Source of the DNA: Robiginitalea biformata HTCC2501
GTDB lineage: Bacteria; Bacteroidota; Bacteroidia; Flavobacteriales; Flavobacteriaceae
Assembly: GCF_000024125.1 (NCBI RefSeq)
Contig: NC_013222.1
Span: 186,001-250,000 of the forward strand
Direction: 5' to 3'
DNA length: 64,000 nt
The position numbers and the translations under genes were made by a program. Shown piece by piece: positions 43,698-52,741 of this stretch (position 1 is the first letter of the stretch; every line of letters starts with the position of its first letter). Below the pieces are notes generated by a model. The model was given only the letters and a program-made list of their open reading frames with translations, had not been told where the DNA came from and ran no database searches.

Positions 43698-43858
43698 CTT
43701 GCCAGGGGATGGATCCACCGGAACTTTTGCGGTCGCTCGGCTACGGACGGCCCGCACACCGGCTGGCTCCTCGGCCCAGTTAATAACTCATAAAAACTCC
43801 ATTTTTGCAGCCCGGGGTATTTCCATAATTTTATCCTCCTGATTCCCGATACCTGTCC

Positions 43859-46800
43859 ATGTACCTCATATTCGACACAGAGACCACCGGGCTTCCCAAA
43901 CGTTGGGACGCCCCCGCCAGCGACACTGACAACTGGCCCCGCTGCATCCAGATTGCCTGGCAATTGCACGACGGGGAAGGGCGGCTGGTGGAACAATACG
44001 ACGCGCTGGTCCGGCCGGACGGGTTTAACATCCCGTACGACGCCGAACAGATTCACGGTATCTCCACAGACCTGGCGCGGGAAGAAGGGCTCCCGCTGGA
44101 AGAAGTTCTCGAGGCATTTCGCGGGGCATTATCCCGCACCCAATTCCTGGTAGGCCAAAATGTCGGGTTCGACATCAACGTGATGGGGGCCGAATTTTAC
44201 CGGGTTGCAGACGAGGACCCCCTGGAAAAATTCCCGGTACTCGACACGTGTACGGAATCCACGGCAGAACTCTGCCAGCTCCCGGGCGGGCGGGGCGGAA
44301 AATTCAAGCTGCCCACCCTCACCGAATTGCACCTGCACCTTTTTGGGGAACCTTTTGAGGAAGCGCACAACGCGACGGCCGACGTGGAAGCCACCGCCCG
44401 ATGCTTCCTGGAATTGCTCCGCCGGCGGCAATACAGCCCGGAGCAGCTCGGCGTGGCCCCCGGGTATTTCGAGGCTTTCGACCGGGCCAACCCGGGAACT
44501 ATCGCCCCGATCGGGATTGCCCACAAAAACCTTAAAAAAGCCTCCCGCAAACTCGCGGAAGCCACAGCGGTAGACGATCCCGGGCTCACGCGGGCAGAAA
44601 TACGGGAGAACGTCCAGGCCCTGGAAGGGGTCCCTTTCGCCCACCTGCACAACCACAGCCAGTTTTCCGTCCTCCAGTCCACCATGGGCATCAAGGACCT
44701 GGTGGCCGCCGCGGCGGAATACCGGATGCCGGCCGTGGCCCTGACGGACCACGCCAACATGATGGGGGCCTTCCATTTTGTACGGGAGGTCAAAGCCCAC
44801 AACAGCAACCTCACCGAGGAGGACCGGGCATCGGGCAAGCGGGACCTCATCCCGATTATCGGTTGCGAGTTCTTTGTCTGCGAGGACCGCAACAACAAAT
44901 CCGTCAAGGATTACGGCTACCAGGTAGTAATGCTGGCCAAGAATAAGAAGGGCTACCACAACCTGGCCAAGATGTCCTCCATCGCCTACACGGAAGGGTT
45001 CTACTATGTGCCCCGGATAGACCGGGAGGTTGTGGAGCGCTATAAAGAGGATGTCATCGTCCTTACCGGAAACCTCTATGGGGAAGTTCCCTCCAAGGTG
45101 TTGAACCAGGGGGAAAAACAAGCCGAAGAGGCGTTGCTCTGGTGGAAAGAGCAATTCGGGGAAGACCTCTATGTGGAGGTGATGCGCCACGGGCAGGAAG
45201 ACGAGGACCGGGCCAACCAGAGCCTGGTAGCCCTCGCAAAAAAACACGAGGTGTCCCTGGTGGCCACCAACAACACCTATTACCGCCGCAAGGAAGATGC
45301 GGAAGCCCACGACATCCTGCTGTGCGTCAAGGAAGGGGAAAAACAGGCAACCCCCATCGGGCGCGGCCGGGGCTACCGCTTTGGCCTGCCCAACCAGGAA
45401 TACTACTTCAAATCCCCGGAGGAAATGAAGGAGCTGTTCCGCGACCTGCCGGAAAGCATCCAGTCCATCGAGGGAATCATCGAGAAGATCGAGCCCTTTG
45501 ACCTGGCCCGGGATGTCCTCCTTCCAAAATTCGAGATCCCCGAGGAATTCCGGGTGGCCGAGGACGCAGCGGACGGCGGCAAACGGGGCGAAAATGCCTA
45601 TCTCCGCCACATCACCTTTCAGGGGGCGGAAAAGCGGTACGGGGAGATCACGGAGGCCATCCGGGAGCGGCTGGACTTTGAACTTTCCACTATCGAAAAC
45701 TCCGGGTACCCGGGCTATTTCCTGATCGTGGAGGATTTTATCCGCGAAGCCCGCAACATGGGGGTGTCCGTAGGCCCCGGGCGGGGCTCGGCGGCCGGGT
45801 CCGTAGTTGCGTACTGCCTGGGGATCACCAACATCGACCCGCTCAAGTACGATCTGCTGTTTGAGCGGTTCCTGAACCCGGACCGGGTATCCATGCCCGA
45901 TATCGACATCGACTTTGACGACGAGGGGCGCTCACGGGTAATGGATTACGTCATCGACAAATACGGCGCCAACCAGGTGGCCCAGATCATCACCTACGGC
46001 ACCATGGCGGCAAAATCCTCCATCCGGGACACCGCCCGGGTGCTGGACCTGCCGCTCAGCGAAGCGGACCGCATCGCAAAGCTCATCCCGAACATGTCCA
46101 AGCTGGCCAAGATTTTCGGGCAGGACGAGGCGGAGCTCAAAAAGAAATTCCGCTCGGACGACCTGGCAAAGGTCAATGAGCTGCTGAACCTGTCCGAGGG
46201 CAGCGACCTGGAGGCGCAGACCGTCAATATGGCCCGCGTGCTGGAGGGCTCGCTGCGCAACACGGGCATCCACGCCTGCGGGGTGATCATTACCCCGGAC
46301 GACATCACGAATTTTGTCCCGGTGGCCACCGCCAAGGATTCCGACCTCTACGTGACCCAGTTCGACAACTCCGTGGTGGAAAACGCCGGCCTGCTCAAGA
46401 TGGATTTCCTGGGCCTGAAAACGCTGACGCTCATCAAGGATACGGTGAAGATCGTCAAGGCGCGGCACGGTATCGACCTGATCCCGGACGACTTTCCCCT
46501 GGACGACGCGGAAACCTATGAGCTCTTCCAGCGGGGCGAAACGGTGGGGATATTCCAGTACGAATCCCCGGGGATGCAAAAGCACCTGAAAGACCTCAAA
46601 CCGACGGTCTTCGACGATTTGATCGCCATGAACGCCCTCTACCGGCCCGGGCCCATGGAATACATCCCGAGTTTTATCGCGCGGAAGCACGGGCAGGAGG
46701 AAATCACCTATGACCTCCCGGAAATGGAGGAATACCTGCAGGAGACCTACGGGATCACCGTCTACCAGGAGCAGGTGATGCTGCTCTCCCAGAAGCTGGC

Positions 46801-48220
46801 CGGGTTTTCCAAGGGCGAGGCGGACGTACTCCGCAAGGCGATGGGGAAAAAAATATTTGCGCTGCTGCAGAAACTCAAGCCCAAATTCCTGGACGGGGGC
46901 GAGGCAAACGGGCATCCGCGGGATGTGTTGGAGAAGATCTGGAAAGACTGGGAAGCCTTCGCCTCCTACGCCTTCAACAAGAGCCACTCCACCTGCTATG
47001 CCTATATCGCCTACCAGACGGCCTACCTGAAGGCCCACTACCCGGCCGAATACATGGCCGCAGTGCTCTCCAACAATATGAACGACATCAAGCAGGTAAC
47101 CTTCTTTATGGAGGAATGCCGGCGGATGGGCCTGGACGTTCTCGGGCCGGATGTCAACGAATCCTATTACAAGTTCGCGGTGAACAAGGACAACCAGGTG
47201 CGCTTTGGCATGGGGGCCATCAAAGGCGTGGGGCGGAGTGCCGTGGAAACCATCGTGGAAAACCGGAAAGCTAACGGCCCCTACCAGTCTATCTTTGACC
47301 TGGCCAAGCGCATCGACCTGCGGGCCGCCAACAAGAAGGCCTTTGAAAACCTGGCCCTGGCGGGCGGGTTCGACTCCCTGGGCAATGCGCATCGCGCCCA
47401 GTACTTCGATTGCGGCACGGACGGGGTGAGTTTCCTGGAGAAGGTGATTCGCTTCGGGGCCCGTTTCCAGGAAAGCGAGAACTCCTCCCAGGTAAGCCTC
47501 TTTGGGGGCAGCAGCGAAGTGCAGATTGCCGAGCCGGAAATCCCGCCCTGCGAGGAATGGGGCACCATGGAGACCCTGAAACGGGAAAAAGAGGTGGTAG
47601 GCATCTATATCTCGGGCCACCCCCTGGACGATTTTAAGACGGAAATCCAGGCGTTCTGCAATACGGAGATCTATGCCCTGAACGACCTGTCGCCCTACCT
47701 CAACCGGGAACTCAGCCTGGCCGGGGTGATTACGGACGTGCAGCACCGGGTTTCCAAAAACGGCAAGGGCTGGGCGATCTTTACCCTGGAGGATTATTCG
47801 GATGCCTTTGAGTTTAAGATTTTCGGGGAGGAATACCTGAAATTCCGGCATTTCCTGACCATCAATGCGTTTATCTACCTGAAAGTCTTTGTCCGGGAAG
47901 GCTGGGTGAACCGGGAAACCGGAAAAAAAGGCGACCCCCGCCTCCAGTACAACCAGGTCCTCCTGCTGCAGGACGTGATGGACGCCTATGCCAAAAAACT
48001 GACCATCCAGCTCGATATCGGGCAGCTGCACGAGAAGCGCATCCGGGAATTGCAGGACACGCTGCGTTCCTTTAAAGGGCAGCACCACCTGAATTTTGTG
48101 GTCTACGAGATGGAGGAAGCCATCAAGGTGCAGCTCTCCAGCCGGAAGCAAAAGGTCCACATCAGCTCGGAACTGCTCCATTCGCTCCGCGACCAGGAAG
48201 TACATTACAAACTCAATTAA
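43859..48220 (+). CDS. dnaE: DNA polymerase III alpha subunit with fused N-terminal proofreading exonuclease
   Basis: A 1453-residue replicative polymerase. Residues 1 to about 180 are a DEDDh 3'-5' exonuclease: YLIFDTETTGLP (first D-E), GQNVGFDINVMG and HNATADVEATARCF. The PHP domain starts at about 262 (AHLHNHSQFSVLQSTMGI). The polymerase palm has GPGRGSAAGSVVAYCLGI and PDIDIDFDDEGR, the acidic catalytic residues. An OB-fold region with LAGVITDVQHRVSKNG follows near 1290. A fused exonuclease is known in Bacteroidota DnaE and replaces a separate DnaQ. It is the only gene of its unit; a -7-like CATTTTTG lies about 55 bp upstream. Confidence 0.95.
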   Translation: MYLIFDTETTGLPKRWDAPASDTDNWPRCIQIAWQLHDGEGRLVEQYDALVRPDGFNIPYDAEQIHGISTDLAREEGLPLEEVLEAFRGALSRTQFLVGQNVGFDINVMGAEFYRVADEDPLEKFPVLDTCTESTAELCQLPGGRGGKFKLPTLTELHLHLFGEPFEEAHNATADVEATARCFLELLRRRQYSPEQLGVAPGYFEAFDRANPGTIAPIGIAHKNLKKASRKLAEATAVDDPGLTRAEIRENVQALEGVPFAHLHNHSQFSVLQSTMGIKDLVAAAAEYRMPAVALTDHANMMGAFHFVREVKAHNSNLTEEDRASGKRDLIPIIGCEFFVCEDRNNKSVKDYGYQVVMLAKNKKGYHNLAKMSSIAYTEGFYYVPRIDREVVERYKEDVIVLTGNLYGEVPSKVLNQGEKQAEEALLWWKEQFGEDLYVEVMRHGQEDEDRANQSLVALAKKHEVSLVATNNTYYRRKEDAEAHDILLCVKEGEKQATPIGRGRGYRFGLPNQEYYFKSPEEMKELFRDLPESIQSIEGIIEKIEPFDLARDVLLPKFEIPEEFRVAEDAADGGKRGENAYLRHITFQGAEKRYGEITEAIRERLDFELSTIENSGYPGYFLIVEDFIREARNMGVSVGPGRGSAAGSVVAYCLGITNIDPLKYDLLFERFLNPDRVSMPDIDIDFDDEGRSRVMDYVIDKYGANQVAQIITYGTMAAKSSIRDTARVLDLPLSEADRIAKLIPNMSKLAKIFGQDEAELKKKFRSDDLAKVNELLNLSEGSDLEAQTVNMARVLEGSLRNTGIHACGVIITPDDITNFVPVATAKDSDLYVTQFDNSVVENAGLLKMDFLGLKTLTLIKDTVKIVKARHGIDLIPDDFPLDDAETYELFQRGETVGIFQYESPGMQKHLKDLKPTVFDDLIAMNALYRPGPMEYIPSFIARKHGQEEITYDLPEMEEYLQETYGITVYQEQVMLLSQKLAGFSKGEADVLRKAMGKKIFALLQKLKPKFLDGGEANGHPRDVLEKIWKDWEAFASYAFNKSHSTCYAYIAYQTAYLKAHYPAEYMAAVLSNNMNDIKQVTFFMEECRRMGLDVLGPDVNESYYKFAVNKDNQVRFGMGAIKGVGRSAVETIVENRKANGPYQSIFDLAKRIDLRAANKKAFENLALAGGFDSLGNAHRAQYFDCGTDGVSFLEKVIRFGARFQESENSSQVSLFGGSSEVQIAEPEIPPCEEWGTMETLKREKEVVGIYISGHPLDDFKTEIQAFCNTEIYALNDLSPYLNRELSLAGVITDVQHRVSKNGKGWAIFTLEDYSDAFEFKIFGEEYLKFRHFLTINAFIYLKVFVREGWVNRETGKKGDPRLQYNQVLLLQDVMDAYAKKLTIQLDIGQLHEKRIRELQDTLRSFKGQHHLNFVVYEMEEAIKVQLSSRKQKVHISSELLHSLRDQEVHYKLN

Positions 48221-48368
48221 GAAGTCTACCCGCGAACCCCGGCAGGCCATCAGGCTTTATCCCGGCCTGCTCCGCATCCTGCGCCCTGTCCTGCGGCTAT
48301 CGACGGACTCAATCGGCATATCGACAAATCGAATACGCACAGTGTAAGGGACGGCTTAAATAATTGAC

Positions 48369-48376
48369 TAACTTTG
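48369..48376 (+). promoter_or_regulatory. -7 element of trxA
   Basis: TAACTTTG matches TAnnTTTG exactly, 22 bp before ATG 48399. The rest of the 178-bp gap holds one 7-bp inverted repeat (GCAGGCC ... GGCCTGC near 48241-48269) without a T-run. Confidence 0.55.
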
Positions 48377-48398
48377 CACTAATTAAAATAAAGCGAAT

Positions 48399-48716
48399 AT
48401 GGCACTAGAAATAACAGATGCGACCTTTGACGAGGTGGTCCTTAAAAGCGATAAACCGGTAGTAGTAGATTTTTGGGCGGCATGGTGCGGCCCCTGCCGG
48501 ATGGTTGGACCCATCATCGAGGAACTCAGCCAGGAATACGACGGCAAAGCGGTTGTCGGGAAGGTAGACGTGGATGTCCACCAGGAGTTCGCGGCCAAGT
48601 ACGGCGTGCGGAACATCCCTACCGTATTGGTGTTCAAGGATGGCGAAATCGTAAACCGCCAGGTAGGCGTGAGCCCGAAAAAGGTATACGCCGAAGCGAT
48701 CGACGCAGCCCTGTAA
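48399..48716 (+). CDS. trxA: Thioredoxin
   Basis: A 105-residue classical thioredoxin. The redox site is WCGPC in VVDFWAAWCGPCRM (about residues 23-36), and the cis-proline is in VRNIPTVLVFKDGE. It reduces protein disulfides in the cytoplasm. Promoter and terminator flank it, so it is probably monocistronic. Confidence 0.96.
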   Translation: MALEITDATFDEVVLKSDKPVVVDFWAAWCGPCRMVGPIIEELSQEYDGKAVVGKVDVDVHQEFAAKYGVRNIPTVLVFKDGEIVNRQVGVSPKKVYAEAIDAAL

Positions 48717-48741
48717 GCCTTTCAAAATACATTGCAATCAG

Positions 48742-48780
48742 AATCCCGCCCCGGTTCCCCCGGTAGCGGGATTTTTTTTT
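48742..48780 (+). terminator. Rho-independent terminator after trxA
   Basis: Stem AATCCCGC/GCGGGATT around a short GC-rich loop, followed by a run of T to 48780. Confidence 0.85.
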
Positions 48781-48841
48781 GCCTGCTGTCCGCATTTTAC
48801 CCGGGGCGTCTGCTCGGGGACGTTACTTCCCCATCCCTTTG

Positions 48842-48849
48842 TATCTTTG
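48842..48849 (+). promoter_or_regulatory. -7 element immediately before the DUF58 gene
   Basis: TATCTTTG, an exact TAnnTTTG match, ends only 4 bp before ATG 48854. If used, the transcript would have almost no leader. Confidence 0.45.
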
Positions 48850-48853
48850 AAAC

Positions 48854-49786
48854 ATGGACCTGAGATCGGAACTCCACAATGCCCCCCTGTTTGAAAACCT
48901 CGGCCTGCTGGCCCGGCAGGTGGTGGAGGGGTACATCAGCGGGATCCACAAAAGCCCCTTCCACGGGTATTCCGCCGAATTCGCCGAACACAAGGTGTAT
49001 AACACGGGCGAAAGCACCAAGCACATCGACTGGAAGCTCTTTGCCCGGACAGACAAACTCTACACCAAGCGCTACGAGGAGGAAACCAACCTGCGCTGCC
49101 ACCTGATCCTGGACAGTTCGGCCTCCATGTATTACCCGGAGGTCGCAAGGCTCAACCTGGACCACCTCCATAAAATGGGCTTCGCCGTCCTGGCCGCAGC
49201 CGCCCTGATGGAATTGCTCAAGAAACAACGGGATGCCGTGGGACTCAGTGTCTTTGCCGACACCTACGAGTACTACGCCCCGGAAAAAGGCAGCGAGCGG
49301 CACTACCAGATGCTCCTGGCCAAACTGAACGACCTGGGGCTGGCCGGCCGACGGGGCGAAGGCACCGAACTCCACGCCCACCTGCACCTGATTGCCGAAA
49401 AGCTCAAGCGCCGCAGCCTGGTGATCCTCTTCTCCGACCTGTTCCAGGACCGCGTGGCGGACGAACAACTCTTTGAAGCCCTCCGCCACCTGAAGTACAA
49501 CAAACACGAGGTGGTCCTCTTCCACCTGGCCGACCGGGCCACCGAACTGGATTTCGACTTTGAAAACACCCCGAAACGGTTCCAGGACGTGGAGACCGGC
49601 AAGCATGTGGACCTCTACCCGGAGACCGTGCGCGCCGCCTACCGGGACGCCCTGGTGCGGTATGTCCGCTCCATCAAACTCATCTGCGGGCAGTACGACA
49701 TCAAGTACGTGGGCGTGGATGTAGCGGACCCGTTTGCCCGCGTGCTGAATGCCTTCCTCACGGAACGCCAGCGCATTGCCGGATAA
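48854..49786 (+). CDS. DUF58 domain protein (VWA-like)
   Basis: A 310-residue protein of the DUF58 family, which often accompanies MoxR ATPases. Diagnostic parts are SPFHGYSAEFAEHKVYNTGES, KHIDWKLFARTDKLYTKRYEEETN, and LILDSSASM, a DxSxS MIDAS-like metal site (about 90). No moxR gene is adjacent in the window. Function is presumed to be assembly or regulation of a membrane complex. Confidence 0.88.
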   Translation: MDLRSELHNAPLFENLGLLARQVVEGYISGIHKSPFHGYSAEFAEHKVYNTGESTKHIDWKLFARTDKLYTKRYEEETNLRCHLILDSSASMYYPEVARLNLDHLHKMGFAVLAAAALMELLKKQRDAVGLSVFADTYEYYAPEKGSERHYQMLLAKLNDLGLAGRRGEGTELHAHLHLIAEKLKRRSLVILFSDLFQDRVADEQLFEALRHLKYNKHEVVLFHLADRATELDFDFENTPKRFQDVETGKHVDLYPETVRAAYRDALVRYVRSIKLICGQYDIKYVGVDVADPFARVLNAFLTERQRIAG

Positions 49787-49810
49787 GGCGCGCTAAAATT
49801 GATCTTTTTG

Positions 49811-49841
49811 TTTGCCGGATTGAAATAGTACCTTATATTTG
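49811..49841 (+). promoter_or_regulatory. Promoter of tRNA-Asp
   Basis: TTTG (49811-49814), a 19-bp spacer, and TATATTTG (49834-49841) match the Bacteroidetes promoter consensus nearly perfectly. The start point would be about 70 bp before the mature tRNA. Confidence 0.7.
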
Positions 49842-49918
49842 CCCACGCTTTTGAACAAAAAGCTCTGACAATTTCCACAAAACCAACTGTTGTTGGTACC
49901 CTCCGGGGTTGGAACATT

Positions 49919-49992
49919 GGTCTGGTAGTTCAGTTGGTTAGAATACCTGCCTGTCACGCAGGGGGTCGCGGGTTCGAGTCCCGTCCAGACCG
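49919..49992 (+). tRNA. tRNA-Asp (anticodon GTC)
   Basis: A 74-nt cloverleaf with acceptor stem GGTCTGG/CCAGACC and discriminator G. The anticodon loop contains CTGTCAC with anticodon GTC, and the T arm has GGTTCGAGTCC. The 3' CCA is not encoded. High-GC chromosome lies to its left and a low-GC island starts right after it, so it is the probable integration site of the island. Confidence 0.95.
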
Positions 49993-49997
49993 CATAG

Positions 49998-50022
49998 GCC
50001 TCGATTTTTCGAGGCTTTTTTG
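49998..50022 (+). terminator. Rho-independent terminator after tRNA-Asp
   Basis: Stem GCCTCG/CGAGGC with a 6-nt loop, then a T-run of seven. Confidence 0.85.
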
Positions 50023-50227
50023 TTTATAATCACTTGTAAATCAATGTTATAAAAATGTTAACGTTAAAGAAAAGTTAACCAGCGTGCCGCAATCGTGCTG
50101 CATTTTTGACCCTTTTTTACTTCTTGGCAGTATTTTACAATAACTTTTTTCCAGGAAAGTAATCACCGTTAAATAGAATAAAACGAAGTTATCTCCTTAC
50201 TTTTCTGTTCAAGAAAATGAGCCGAAA

Positions 50228-50992
50228 GTGAAAATACAATACTGTTCCGATTTACACTTGGAGTTTCCCCAAAACCGAAAGTGGCTGGCAGACCATCCTT
50301 TAATTCCTTCTGGGGAGATACTGATCATTGCTGGAGACACCCATTATCTCGGATTTGATTTTGAAAATCTAGACCTTTTTAAATGGGTGTCCGATCATTA
50401 CCAACAGGTGTATGTGATACCGGGCAATCACGAATACTATGGTGGATTTGATTTGTCTTTACATCAAAAGCCTTTTCAATGGGAATTGCAACCAAATGTG
50501 TTCCTTCTAAACAACCAAGCAATAGAAATAAGCGGTATTAGGTTTCTCTTTTCTACACTTTGGAGCCACATTTTGCCTGAAAACATCGCTTCAGTATCTG
50601 CTTACGTAAATGACTTCCATAAAATAAGAATGGGTGATAAAATTTTGACGATTGACTATTTTAATCAGCTTCATGCAGAGGCGTTTGATTTTATTACGAC
50701 AAGTATAAATGACCGTGAAGGCAAAACAGTAGTGGTCACCCATCATCTACCAACACCGCTTTGTAATTCTCTAGAGTTTGAGGACAGTGCTATCAACAAT
50801 GCCTTTGTTGTAGACCAAACCGATTTCATTACCAGGTCCAATATCGATTATTGGATTTATGGCCATGTGCATAGAAATGTTGGAAATGGCATAAAGTTAG
50901 AAGGCACTACCATGTTGTGCAATCAATTGGGGTATGTTCACATAAATGAGCATCACGATTTTTCTAGGGATAGTTTTATTGAAATTGCATAA
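50228..50992 (+). CDS. Metallophosphoesterase
   Basis: A 254-residue calcineurin-like phosphoesterase. The metal ligands are in KIQYCSDLHLEF (D-x-H), IIAGDTHY, VIPGNHEYYGG (G-N-H-E), VVTHHLPTP and YGHVHRNV. It is a compact single-domain member, target unknown (nucleotide, phosphoprotein or nucleic acid). The frame starts at GTG 50228, which fits the family start; a tiny open frame ATGAGCCGAAAGTGA overlaps it just upstream. It is the first island gene, co-directional with the ParB-like and methylase genes 0.3 kb downstream. Confidence 0.88.
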   Translation: MKIQYCSDLHLEFPQNRKWLADHPLIPSGEILIIAGDTHYLGFDFENLDLFKWVSDHYQQVYVIPGNHEYYGGFDLSLHQKPFQWELQPNVFLLNNQAIEISGIRFLFSTLWSHILPENIASVSAYVNDFHKIRMGDKILTIDYFNQLHAEAFDFITTSINDREGKTVVVTHHLPTPLCNSLEFEDSAINNAFVVDQTDFITRSNIDYWIYGHVHRNVGNGIKLEGTTMLCNQLGYVHINEHHDFSRDSFIEIA

Positions 50993-51280
50993 AATAACCT
51001 TTGGCGATGCATTACAAATAGGTCTGAACAGAGTTCTGAGTAGATTGAAAATCATCTTAGAGAAGATAAGTTAAAAAAGCTCGTCGTCTCAAAAAAGACC
51101 TTTGTAACAGAAGCATTTTCTCAAACATGTATGAAAATTTAAACATAGTGCAGCTCGACGAATTTCCTATTGACTATCAAATAAAATTCTAGCCAAAAAA
51201 TTAATTGTAGGTAATTTCCTCTTATCATATTTCCTTATATTCCCATCCAATTAACACTTCTAACCAAAAATTACTTTAGA
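50993..51280. other. AT-rich gap without a convincing gene
   Basis: About 290 bp with stops in all frames. A 21-codon frame (51128-51193, MYENLNIVQLDEFP...) is too short to support. It may be a remnant of a lost gene, and it must hold the promoter of the ParB-like gene, but I see no clear consensus. Confidence 0.4.
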
Positions 51281-52741
51281 ATGTCTGATACTATAGAGTT
51301 CGTTGAACTCAAAAAGTTAAAACTTGACGTTAATAATCCGAGGTTTGCAGAACTCTATAGTGGCAGCAACAAAGAAGAGGATTTAATCCAATACCTTCTT
51401 TATAATGAAGCCGCTGAAGATGTCGCTAAAACCATAGTGAGCGTCGGAAAATTTCACGCAGATAAGGCTCTATGGGTTTTGAAGACAGATGGTGGTTATC
51501 TTGTAAAAGATGGTAATAGACGCTGTGCTGCCGTAAAAGCCCTGAGAAACCCCACGAAATACGAATTAGATCTCAAGAAAAAAATCATCAAAACTTTGCC
51601 AATTCTGGTATATGATGATCCTGATGAATTGGATAAAAGAATTCTTCAAGAACATACAAATAATGTTTTCCGTGAATGGGATAGAATAGCCAAAGCACTA
51701 GAGGTTTATAGAATGTTTAGTAAGGGCGACACAATAGAGTCTATGAAAGATATTGATTCCACCCCAACTCAATTAATCAAGTTAGCGAGTTTCTATTATG
51801 AGGCAGTGAAAAAAGGTGAAGAAGATTTAAAAAAACTTTTGAGACGTGGTAGAGGAAAAAGTGGTGGTAAGACCATAATTTTTGAAAGACTATTCAGGTA
51901 CAGTCGTCAATGTGGATATTATTTCCAAAATAAGCCATCTTACAAGATAAAAGTTACTGATCAGGCCTGCTTTGATTCTTATGTTGAGGCTTTGATTCAT
52001 TATTTGCAAGATTATCCAGAAATAAGAACTCAAGATATTGATTCCTGGAAAGAAACATTTTTTTTAAAGCTTAGCCCATATGGATTCACCCCTTGCGGAA
52101 AAAGTACCTCAAGTTCAACAAATGGGAATTCTCAATCCTCCTCGGCCAGCAGCAGTTCTAGTTCTCAAACTAGTCAACCATCTAACCAAGGAAGCCAAAC
52201 AAATCCAGGAACCACCCAGGCGTCCTCTCAGACCTCATCATCAACAGCACAAAGAGGAAGTACGAAAACAAAACCGGTTTATAAAAGGAAGTCTTTACCG
52301 AGAAATCTTACTAAACCCATTAATGAGTGTTATTCCTTGGATAAGGACAAATATTGTAATGCAAAGACTGCAATGACAAGAATTGCTTTAGAATGTGCAT
52401 TGAAATATGTTGTTGAAAACACTGAATATGAACCATCAAAAAAACTTAAGGATTCTAACTATTTTCGAAATGTTTTTTTCAACCCTGATGGTTCGAAAAA
52501 GCCCTTTACTGATTTTAAAAAACTAAAAAATTTGTTTACACAATTAATAGACAACACAGGAGTGCGGAAGGCATTTGAGAATTTTGATATGGAAAAGACT
52601 CACCAGACCATCCATAATTATAATGTCGGTGCAACACCATCCGACTCGGTAGCTCTTTGTGACAATCTTATCCCGATACTTGAGTTTTTGTTGCAAAAGG
52701 AAGATGATTTAATTAGTAGTCTGAAAAAAGAGAGTTTATAG
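51281..52741 (+). CDS. ParB-like domain protein with Ser-rich linker and HEPN-like C-terminal domain
   Basis: A 486-residue protein in three parts. Residues 1 to about 120 resemble ParB/Srx N-terminal domains: VNNPRFAELY, then YLVKDGNRRCAAVKALRNP, the key G-N-R-R motif. Residues 120-270 are mostly helical and charged. Residues about 271-336 are a serine/glutamine/threonine linker (more than 30 serines). The last 150 residues are helical, with RIALECALKYVVE and HNYNVGATPSDSVALCDNL resembling HEPN/DUF4145-type nuclease-associated domains; this assignment is tentative. Its stop is directly followed by the ATG of the adenine methylase gene (no gap), implying one functional unit. No ParA partner is present, so plasmid partition is unlikely. 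Confidence 0.72.
   Translation: MSDTIEFVELKKLKLDVNNPRFAELYSGSNKEEDLIQYLLYNEAAEDVAKTIVSVGKFHADKALWVLKTDGGYLVKDGNRRCAAVKALRNPTKYELDLKKKIIKTLPILVYDDPDELDKRILQEHTNNVFREWDRIAKALEVYRMFSKGDTIESMKDIDSTPTQLIKLASFYYEAVKKGEEDLKKLLRRGRGKSGGKTIIFERLFRYSRQCGYYFQNKPSYKIKVTDQACFDSYVEALIHYLQDYPEIRTQDIDSWKETFFLKLSPYGFTPCGKSTSSSTNGNSQSSSASSSSSSQTSQPSNQGSQTNPGTTQASSQTSSSTAQRGSTKTKPVYKRKSLPRNLTKPINECYSLDKDKYCNAKTAMTRIALECALKYVVENTEYEPSKKLKDSNYFRNVFFNPDGSKKPFTDFKKLKNLFTQLIDNTGVRKAFENFDMEKTHQTIHNYNVGATPSDSVALCDNLIPILEFLLQKEDDLISSLKKESL

Noticed and set aside
45932..48250. A 772-codon frame antisense to dnaE
   Set aside because: Shadow frame caused by GC-rich third positions of dnaE; no domain signature.
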